From: Anniella stebbinsi
Lineage: Eukaryota; Chordata; Lepidosauria; Squamata; Anniellidae
Assembly (NCBI GenBank): GCA_029215795.1
Contig: JARDYH010000002.1
Coordinates: 63,899,001 to 63,963,000 of the forward strand
Direction of reading: 5' to 3'
Length of the DNA: 64,000 nucleotides
Shown: positions 55,830 through 64,000 of the stretch, piece after piece
Layout: every line of letters begins with the position of its first letter
How positions within the stretch are numbered: the stretch's first letter is position 1
Translations under genes and position numbers: made by a program
Notes under the pieces: generated by a model
Seen by the model: the letters and a program-made list of their open reading frames with translations, nothing else
What the model was told of the DNA's origin: nothing
The model's database searches: none

Positions 55830-56609
55830 CCCCTCCACAAGGATTTGCTTTTGCGCCTGGTTAGGAGATTATGCACACTATCCCTGAAGCGCCTTTACGC
55901 CTAATACCTCTGCACGAGAGGCGGCGACAAAAGGCGCTTCCCTCCCCGCCGCTCCCCAGCTGGCTGGCTGGTAGGCTGTGGGCAGCAGGCGAGCAATCCT
56001 CCTCCTCCTCGCCTTCCTTTACCCCCTCTTCTTCCTCCTCCTCCTCCCGCCGCCCACCCCCCCCCCCGCAGGCGGGCGGGCGGGCTCTCTTCCCTCCTTC
56101 GCCGCGGCCAGGCAGCCCCCTCCTCATGCTGCTCCGGCGAGCGGAAGGGACAGCCGGCGGGCAGAGGTTAGTCGCCCGCCTTCCCCACGTGTCTCCCCAG
56201 CTTCAGTTCGGCAGCTCGAGCCCGCCGCAACTTTTGACAGCGGCGGTGGCGGCAGCCGTCAAAAGGCGCTTCCCTCCCCTCCCCTCCCCTCTGGCTGGCA
56301 GGCTGTGGAGAAGGGGGTGAGATCTGACAATAGAGGGAAGAGGAGGAGCCGCCTCCGCAGGCACCAGAGCAGCAGCCCCCTCCCATCAAAATGCGCTTTA
56401 ATGGACGGAGCAAAAAAACCCTCGCTATTTAACGCGCATTCGATAACGCGCACAATCGGGGAGATAACGCACCTCTACGCCCCATTTGCACTCCGCTGGT
56501 GTAGAGGTAATTTTTTAATGAGACTTGAAAGAGCTTTAAATGCATCTTGTTGTAGAGGTAATTTTTTTAATGCACCTTGAAAGAGCTTTAAATCGCTCTT
56601 GTAGAGGCA
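55830..56609. mobile_element. Non-autonomous element with terminal inverted repeats, copy 2 (very GC-rich)
   Basis: The left end CCCCTCCACAAGGATTTGCT, then TTTGCGCCTGG, corresponds to copy 1. The right end GCTTTAAATCGCTCTTGTAG, then AGGC, is the same as copy 1. Subterminal CTTTACGCCTAATACCT is shared by both left ends and AACGCGCATTCGATAACGCG resembles the right side of copy 1. The interior is different from copy 1: about 400 bp of extremely GC-rich, CCTCC/GGAGG-biased sequence. It contains AAAGGCGCTTCCCTCCCC twice (about 55929 and 56260). The GC content opens long spurious ORFs on both strands. No transposase is encoded. Confidence 0.7.
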
Positions 56610-59172
56610 GCCCTATACTGCAGTAACACCTCACATAAACTTAACATTGAGCAGCCTTGCAGTATGGAAGCACCCCTTTAATCATACTGCTCTGTAGTAG
56701 GATTTGAAAGTAGCCCCTCTCAGGAAATTGGACCTGGAATCCTATGCATACTTACCACTGAACACATTGTGATTTATTTCAAACTAAAGTGGCACAGGAC
56801 TCTGCTGTAAACTGATACAACAGTATTAAATCACACTGCTGTCCTCCCATCTTCTATACTTCATTAGCAAAATACATAAATGGTGTTGTCAAGCTATAAC
56901 ATCACTAAGACAAGTGAATTACAACAACTAGCTACGTTCTTCTATGTGATGTTTATCTGTTCATAAAAACCAAACAGTATAGATCCACTAAAGTCTATAT
57001 GATAATATTCCATACTCAAGTCTTAGGGGGATAAAGAATTAGGATTAATATGCCTACACATTTTGTACTGCTAATATTAGCGTGTCAACATCCCCTTTGC
57101 CTCAAAATACGTACTTTCGTTTCATATCCAAGGTCTTTGTGTGCTGAAGTGTAATGTGTCAACATAGCCAAGGAAGTACTAAGATGTTTTCAATACAAAT
57201 ACTCCCAAACATTATGGGAACTGAAATTGAATAAGGTTACTTAATTACACTACACTGATCTGGGACAAAAATAGAAATGAAGATTAACAAATAGGGCCTG
57301 CAACAAAACACTGTAGTGGGAAGTGCTATTATTCAGGATTCAAACCACCCCATTCTATCCCCACCTCTGTTTTTGTGTGTGTGTGACGATAGTCAGTATT
57401 CTATGGCCACCGAGCACATTCAGCCTCCTTAGACTATGTTTGGGTTTTCCCTCTTAGGGTTTCATTGTACTTCTACAAGACTTGTGCTTCCCCCAAACCT
57501 GCATTTGGAGTCATTTTAGCTACCTAGGCAACAGTATTCACAGACCGAACATCAGAAATAGGGGGAATACAAACACATTCAGGATATGCACCTAATTTTA
57601 TTCTATAACCCTTTGAAACCCACTACTGCAAATGTTTATGCCTTTTCACTGCTAAGCAGAGCTCCTACTTAAGTGATGCAAGGCATTGATGCAAAGAAGT
57701 TTTTTAGTAGATCTGGAATATTTACACTTAGGGTGCAATCGTATGCCTGTTTAGACAAAAAGAAGTGCTACAACTCCCAGCATGGCTGGCTGGGAGTGCT
57801 AACCAGTATTGCTACATTTATAACAATTTCAGGCATAGATTAATTACATAATTAATATCCAAAACTTTTAAAAGTGCATGGATAATTTCTCATATAATTA
57901 TGATACAGTTTTGCACAGAAAAAGTGCCAAAATAGTTTTTTTAAAAAACCTATCCTATATGAAATCAATTTCATATTTTAGAATAATATTAAGTTTTTAG
58001 TACTGAAATACATTCAGTATTTGAATTTTGAAATGATGATCATATTTGCCTAGGTGTGCTAATATGTTCCTACAGAGTGCATTAATATTTTATTTCTTTT
58101 GCTATGTGTATATACAAGTATATGTATTTTTATTGAAGACATTCCTTTCTTGCATGTTTAATATAGTTTGAGATGTAATAGTTAAATGGAAAGTTTGTTG
58201 ATACAGTGGAAAGTCCCTGAATTCAAAATGCGTCTCTTCTGTATTTTCATGTCATCCTTCTGCTGCTTTCTGTACATATCAATAGTCACTAACATATGAT
58301 CACAAACAGCTGTACTGTAATATTTTTATGACAACCAGAAAGGGGAACTTTAGCAATGCATTTCATTTTAGACAAATGAAGAGTATCAAAAACTGAAATA
58401 GCAATTTGTCTTAAGTTCACAATAGAGTAATAAGCCATAATAAGCAGATTCATCCTGTTGTTTCACACCAAGGTCCCAATCCAGCTAAAATTAGTCATGA
58501 CTAAGGCTGCAGTCCTAACCACACTTACCTTGAAATCACTGGAACTTACTCCTGAGTAAACAGGCTTAGAATTGGGCTGCAAGGCTGCAATTCTGTGCAC
58601 ACTTACAAGGAAGGAAATCTCAATGAAAACTATGGGACACTTCAAAGCCAAAAAATTGTTTAGATTGCAGTGCCTGTCCCACAGAAAGCAGCGGGACTTT
58701 AGTCGTAACTAAACATTGATTTCAATGAAACTTAGTCACAGCTAACTTTAGTTGGATTGGGATTCAGCTACATTTTTCAGTTTTATTAAAAACAGTTTAA
58801 TAAAGCCATAAAATTATTTTAAAACCATTTCCGCCTTTAATGTATGTTAACCACTGCAATAACCAGAAAAATGCATGGCTGAATATGTTATTCGAACAAA
58901 GTCCAATACATTACATCCCATAACTCCTTCACCCATTTAGACTAACACACTTCTTAAAAACAAGATCAATCTGTACAAAGTTATATTTAAATTTTAATGC
59001 ATCATTCCTGCACAAAGCTCCCACTTCCTCCCAGTACCAAGTTCTGGATCCTCACCTCTCCAAGGGCCATATTACATTGGCATGAACCCTAAGACTAAAA
59101 TTTACTAAATATTTATTTTAAATACTGCTACCTCCCCTTTTTCTTTTAAAATTGCTCATGTCATATAGCACA

Positions 59173-59347
59173 ATAGTAATACTTAATATTTGTATAACAT
59201 AATGTGTTCAAATGGCTTCACACGCATTATCTAACTATAATCTTTACAACTCTGTACTGTAAATTGGTATTAACTCCCATACTGAAGTTGGGGGAACTGA
59301 GGCTGAGAGTGTGGCAGAAGCAAGATTTGAATAGAAGACATCTTGCT
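59173..59347 (+). mobile_element. MIR/CORE-SINE-like relic
   Basis: TAATACTTAATATTTGTATA, then GGCTTCACACGCATTATCTA and ACTATAATCTTTACAAC, then GGTATTAACTCCCATACTGA and GGGGGAACTGAGGCTGAGAG, then GCAAGATTTGAA. This follows the MIR consensus order. It is an old, diverged copy with no function assigned. Confidence 0.7.
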
Positions 59348-60254
59348 CACTGCAATCCTATGTGTGGCTAGGCAGAAGTAAACCACATTGAGTTTAATGG
59401 GACTTACTCCCAGGTAAATGTGCATAAGATTGCAGCCTTGGCCACTATGCTACATCTTACAATATAGAACAAATAATAAAATATGACATATGCCTTTAAA
59501 GCTAGAAAACTCTTCCTTAATTTACTTTCCACACATATTGTGTCTAAAGTTGTTGACTTTGTCTCATTGGTTTTATATTTTTAATATTTGCACAAAAATA
59601 ACTTGAGTTATTATTGTAATTCCTATTTTATGTGTCCCATGAACAAACTGACATTCGGTATGAATAGACTTTTAAATGAGAGTAATATTCCAGTATTTTC
59701 AGATTTTTAATACTATTCACATATATCTGGATATTTATCTTTTGAATTGAATTTTATGATTTCATGTAAAAAAAATAAGCAAATTATATTGAATTGGAAA
59801 TGAATCCACCTCTTTAAAAAATGAAAAATATGGAGTCTTAGCCAAAAACAAAGAAGTGGTCATATATTCATATATTCTTTATTTTCTTTGATTTCATAGT
59901 TCCATAGGTGGTAATATGGTCAGTGCACTGAAAATGTATGTTATGCGCTCTTCTGTCAGAATCAAGTGACTGCGTGTTGTTCAAGCCTGATTTCATTCAA
60001 CAAAAATAAATGGCATTTTTTCCAAGTACAGAAAGTGTGAAAGTATTTCTCCTTCTACCACTGCATCAACTTGCTTTGGCTCCGATAAATTTTGGACAAT
60101 TTATGAACTGTAACTTTACATTAAGAATGGTAACAAAGATGGAAATACAAAAGTAAAAGTTGTAGACATAAAAGAGATATCATAGATGAGCAAACTTATA
60201 GACCCACATGAACAGGTTCTTAGACTATGGTAGCACTGTTAAAATAGCTTTACG

Positions 60255-60405
60255 TTGTAATCCCATATTTGTTTACCTGGGAGTAAGTCCAATCGAATTC
60301 CATGGGGCTTACTTTCGAGCAGGCATGGACAGAATTGCACATTCTGCGTTGCAACCTATACGTGTTCAATGGGACTTGCTCCTAGGTAAAGAATTGCAGC
60401 TCAAA
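60255..60405. repeat. Short palindromic repeats with ACCTGGGAGTAAG motif
   Basis: TGTTTACCTGGGAGTAAGTC with inverted GGGGCTTACTTTCGAGCAGG, then a second unit ending GGGACTTGCTCCTAGGTAAA. The same motif pair recurs at 60640-60710 and 59370-59445. It appears to be a common small palindromic interspersed repeat of this genome. Confidence 0.6.
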
Positions 60406-61199
60406 ACACGTAGCTATGTTGATTAGACACAGCAATTCGCAGTTTGGACACACAACACTGCCACCACAACAAAGCTAAGGAAAAAGATGCCTTTCAAATT
60501 GCACTTGACACAAAATACCTGCCGGCTAGATGTAACACTACCACCCTGAATTTGCACCTCCCTCCCAGCGCTTACATCCCCCCCACCCTCCAATGTACCA
60601 TAGTAATTTTAATAGCACACTGCGACTCCCAATCCTATACACAATTACCTGGGAGTAGGTCCCATTGAACTCAATGGGACTTACTTCAGAGTAGCCATGT
60701 TGCAGTATGAAAGAGAGATCTAGCACGCCACCCGCATCCCTTATATTTGTAGGTTCCTTCAGATCCCGGATCTTTTTATTATTGGGTCCTTCGATCTGAC
60801 GCTTTGGCTACGCACCCCGCAGAAACAGAACATACCGGCTCATCTACTTCCCCCAACTAGCCTCCCAACTCTCCCTTCTGTGGTCACGTATACGTGGCAA
60901 CAACCACGCCCTGCACTTCATTAAGCCTTCTAAGAAGCTCAGTCATCCGCGACTCCTCCCGCGTCAGGCTTTCCCTCAAGCCGACGCTTCTTCTACGGAC
61001 GCAAAAATATCCATGCGCCTGCGCCAAGCAGTTCTCTAACATTCGCTTCCCCGACCATAGTTCTATGTATCCCCTGCCCCCTCTCCAACTCCCGGGACCA
61101 CGGTAGAGTTTCAACCCGCATCTGCAACTGCGCATGCTCTTCCAAACTCAACTCTAGAAAAGCCTTGGCGCATGCATACATTTACGAACACTGAGCGGA

Positions 61200-61561
61200 C
61201 GAGAGGAAAAAAGTTTTAAAAAAAGTTACTGGGTGAACAAAATACGTCATCGTTTTATTGATCTCGCGATGCTTTGATTCACGTGCTATCGGTCCACTGT
61301 TGCGGTTTGAGAAGGGCGGGTCGAGAGCCGATTTGACGGAGAAGAACCATCACGTGCCTGCTGTGCGCGCGCGCCCTGGATCGGGAGCGGACGCTGTCTC
61401 TGCCCCTGAGGGGGAGGTTCCTCTGAGGAGGCCCCGCCCCACGCTATGTGTAGCCGTCACCTCCTCCTCCTCCTCCTGCGGGGCTAGCAGCGGCCGAGCG
61501 CCTTAGCAGTGGGCTGGGTTGGCTGGCTGGCCGGCCTGGAGCGGGAAAGAGCAGCCCCGCT
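61200..61561 (+). promoter_or_regulatory. DMXL1: DMXL1 CpG-rich promoter and 5' UTR
   Basis: A CpG-dense block starts near 60900 and is densest at 61350-61900. It contains GGGCGG (61315), GGCCCCGCCCC (61429-61440) and CACGTG (61351), Sp1- and E-box-like motifs, and no TATA box. The block ends inside intron 1. The transcription start is not determined but must precede 61562. Confidence 0.65.
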
Positions 61562-61648
61562 ATGAACCTGCACCAGGTGCTGACGGGGGCTGTCAACCCC
61601 GGGGACAACTGCTTCTCCGTGGGGAACGTCGGCGGGCATCCCTTCACG
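61562..61648 (+). CDS. DMXL1: DMXL1 coding exon 1 (V-ATPase regulator, rabconnectin-3 family)
   Basis: The ATG opens MNLHQVLTGAVNPGDNCFSV then GNVGGHPFT, 29 residues ending exactly at the donor GTGAGT (61649) in phase 0. This N-terminus is that of the Dmx-like proteins (M-x-LHQVLTGAVNPGD-x-C). MNLHQ points to DMXL1 rather than DMXL2, which I remember as starting MHLHQ. DMXL proteins are roughly 3000-residue WD40-repeat scaffolds that, with WDR7 and ROGDI, assemble the V1 and Vo sectors of the vacuolar proton pump, like yeast Rav1. Position, divergent to DTWD2, supports DMXL1. The start context (CCGCTATGA) is moderate. Exon 2 was not found and must lie right of the window. Confidence 0.92.
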
Positions 61649-64000
61649 GTGAGTCTTCTTGTTTGCTCTCCCCCGCCCTCCGTTCGGAGGCCAACACGGC
61701 AGCGGCTCCCCGTCAGCGCACCCTGAGCGCCCGCCCTGCCTCGTCCTCGACATTCGCTTTCGCCGCGCTCTCCCGCATCCTTTCTCCCCACGCCGTCTAT
61801 CCCTCAGTTTCCTCTACGCCTGCCGGTGTCTCTTTCCTACTCCGAGCAGAGCTTGGCCTCGGCCAGCGAAGAAGAGTCGTCTGGCGGGCGGCGGGCAGCT
61901 TGCGGCCAGGGCGGGCATACAGGATGGCCTTGAAGGGAGTGGGGCTGGCGGGCTGAGCAGGTGCCTCGTTCACACGCGCGCGCGCGACCCGCCCGTTCAA
62001 CCGGAGCCGAGTCCTTGTGTCGGAAGCACAGCGAGAGGAAGGTCCGGGCCTGCCCGGTTTGCGGTGACAGGGCAGGGTGGATTGTTTTGGAAGGCATCAG
62101 TTCTCTCCCCGGTCTCTTTCTTCCGGCCGTCTTCTTTCTTTGTACACTTCCAGTCATTTTCCAACTACGGATGTTGCCTACACTGTCTCGATAATGCACC
62201 CGTTATCTACTGGATGGTTAAACTCACTATATATAAACCATCTTGGATTTCAGAGGGGAGGCGGGGGCGATGCTTGGACTCCAGGTGCCTCAAACCTATA
62301 AAGGCATTTTTCACGTGCCGAAGGGTATCTCATTTTTTTATTAATTTTGGTGTACATGTTTCAGGTGCGACTGTTCTGAGGCCAAGTTCCGGTTTTATAT
62401 TCAGCTGTAAATATATGAAGGGAGACTAAGGACAACACTTTGCTGCCCAAGAGATTTAATAGGGTTGTAGACATAGGGGAATGCCTTGAGCGAACCTTAG
62501 GGCACAATCCTAAACTTAGCTGGCTGGCTTGGGAATTCTGGGAGTCTAAAGATACTACAGTTGTGCTTTTATTATTGTTGTTTTTTGTCCCCTCTCCATA
62601 TAAGTGCACATTTCTGAGACTGGTTTTTTTATTGATTGATGACCTTCTTGTTATGTCACTTACACCTGTGCTTTTGAATCCAGAGTAATTGCATGCAAGT
62701 CAAATTTATATGACGTGTAACATGGTGCTTGTACATTCAGTTTTCAAGTGTAAAATATTCCATTCTTGCACAGTTGTGCTGACAAAGTGTGTGACTGATT
62801 GGGCAATCAAGAGAAAGGGGCAACTTGAAAACAGCTTTTGGGAATCTAGAAAATTTCCTTATAACTTTATAGTTAATTATTTTAAGAATGAAAGATTACA
62901 TTTGGGTGGCTCCCACAAACAGTTTGTTACTTTCTTAACTTATGTGGTTTGTAGAAGGGCTTTTATGCTTGCCTTTTAATACCATTGAATGCTGCAGCAA
63001 GGAAGTATATTAATTATGATAAGCTTTTATTCTCCAGGAGATTTCTGGTTTTCTGCCTTATTTTTCCATGTTTATATTATTTAACTTTTATATTTTGTTT
63101 GTGTATTTATCAGGCAATAGACTAAAACTATCAGTTTTGCTGCAGAGGTAGACCAGAAATGTGTTGAACTGTATTGTTTTTATGTTGTAAGCTGCCTTTG
63201 GAAGACTATAATGTTGAAAGGCTGCTAAGAAATGGATGGATTAAATATTAAACAAATACTACTAGGGTTATTTTAGAATGTTTGCAACAGTAGTTTTAAG
63301 AGTGCTGGAAACTGAGAAGCTACAGTGTTGTATCCAGTTATGACAGACTCTTGTTTTGGAACATACATTCTAGATTTGCTGTGCTATATACCTCATCAGC
63401 TTTGTAATATGTCAGTTTCCTCAGTACATTCTACAACAGCAGGAAAAAGCATACATGTAAATGGTTACCCAAATCATGAACTGAGGTATCCAGCCTTTCT
63501 GGCTTCTACCCTCAACTCAGAGATTACAAAAACCACTGAAATTAATGGATTTTAATAACTATATACAAATTGCACCCCTATTAGCCTGTTAGGTATTTAT
63601 TTAGCATGGTGGTGGCATGTGTCTTGGAAAATACTACAAATACTTCTTTTTTAAAAACTTGCTTTTTTATTTACTTACTTATTTATTTATATATTTAATT
63701 AGCATCATCAATGCACATGGTGCTGCATATAGTAAAACAATAAAACAGCAACGTCCTGTCACACATGCTTACATTCTGATCAAATCACAATAAGAAAGGG
63801 AAGGGAATACACCAAGCAGGCACAGGGGACAATAAAACTAACAGTATAAAAGTAAGAGCAAAATCAAGTTCTATAAGCCTTAGAAAAAAGAAAAGTTTTC
63901 AACTGAGCTTTAAAGATTATAATTGAACTTGTGGTCCACAAATGCTCTGGAAGGGAATTCCAGGCATAGGGGGCAGTGAGAGAATATGGACGAAGCCAAG
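61649..64000 (+). other. DMXL1: DMXL1 intron 1 (partial)
   Basis: Starts with the donor GTGAGTC. The first 350 bp are still CpG-rich and open long chance ORFs. The rest is AT-rich. I looked for the next DMXL1 exon and did not see it. At 63660-64000 there is a reversed repeat, see the separate entry. Confidence 0.75.
63670..64000 (-). mobile_element. Probable LINE 3' end (L2/CR1 group), cut by window edge
   Basis: A TTTATTTA run is followed by an A-rich stretch and, near 63950, CTCTGGAAGGGAATTCCAGG then CATAGGGGGCAGTG. Reversed, this resembles the conserved TTCCAGAG region upstream of LINE tails. Class is uncertain. Confidence 0.4.

Larger units (their letters stand above)
54090..61561. other. 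Intergenic interval between the divergent DTWD2 and DMXL1 starts
   Basis: The interval is 7.5 kb from start codon to start codon. Apart from the two promoter regions and the repeats listed, I see no gene in 54400-55080, 55250-55820, 56620-59170 or 59350-60800. Fragments of a short repeat with ACTTACTCC.GAGTAA and CAATGGGACTTACT motifs occur near 54500, 58540, 59400, 60280, 60370 and 60650. Confidence 0.75.

Noticed and set aside
55871..56580. Long overlapping ORFs on both strands (up to 200 aa) in the GC-rich block
   Set aside because: Low-complexity Pro/Ser/Arg/Glu translations in several frames at once, caused by GC- and CCTCC-rich transposon interior. No domain, no splice or promoter logic.
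61659..62429. 256-aa plus-strand ORF just after DMXL1 exon 1, and antisense ORFs at 61444-62199
   Set aside because: They lie within the CpG-rich first intron, start after the exon 1 donor, overlap in several frames and have no recognisable domain.

Overview
The window is vertebrate nuclear DNA, most likely from a squamate reptile (lizard or snake). Two single-copy genes are visible only as short exons in about 60 kb of intron and intergenic DNA. The repeats are a reptilian mix: L1, L2-like and CR1 LINEs, a DIRS-type tyrosine-recombinase retrotransposon, tRNA-derived SINEs, hAT-like and other foldback elements, and microsatellites. Species and chromosome cannot be read from the sequence. No bacterial features, CRISPR arrays, rRNA genes or functional tRNA genes were found.

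Host genes. DTWD2 (tRNA-uridine aminocarboxypropyltransferase) lies on the minus strand. Its first three coding exons are at 53902-54089, 22881-22971 and 2076-2170, they join in frame, and the gene continues beyond the left edge. DMXL1 (V-ATPase regulator, rabconnectin-3-alpha family) starts on the plus strand with coding exon 1 at 61562-61648 and continues beyond the right edge. The two start codons face away from each other across 7.5 kb. From general knowledge, DTWD2 and DMXL1 are also divergent neighbours on human chromosome 5q23, so this looks like conserved synteny.

Intron 2 of DTWD2 (2171-22880) holds an almost full-length L1 (3828-10840) with an intact ORF1 and a broken ORF2. An L2-like LINE is inserted in the opposite orientation in its 3' part (about 9207-10674). 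It also holds a DIRS element (about 11314-19632, minus strand) with inverted terminal repeats, an internal complementary region, degraded gag and RT/RNase H frames and an open recombinase frame. A 2.3-kb hAT-like foldback element (11752-14093) sits inside the DIRS element. A cluster of unclassified repeats follows at 20.9-22.3 kb.

Intron 1 (22972-53901) is a mosaic. It contains a 5'-truncated L1 (about 25.95-27.0 kb), several L2-like 3' ends, a CR1 with a nested L2 tail (45.2-47.15 kb), a second CR1 3' end (38.1 kb), tRNA-SINE and palindromic MITE copies, a 320-bp hAT-like MITE with a perfect 8-bp target duplication (41056-41375), a 92-bp near-perfect direct duplication (42574/43781), and a 1.15-kb element with terminal inverted repeats at 47.95-49.09 kb.

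The intergenic interval (54.1-61.5 kb) has a GC-rich promoter region at each end. It also holds a second, very GC-rich copy of that terminal-inverted-repeat family (55.83-56.61 kb), a MIR/CORE-SINE-like relic (59.17-59.35 kb) and short palindromic repeats.

No coherent undescribed multi-gene system is visible. The features most worth a second look are the nested DIRS/hAT structure, the GC-rich terminal-inverted-repeat family flanking the DTWD2 promoter, the exact 92-bp duplication, and one unexplained exon-like stretch at 42.3-42.4 kb.
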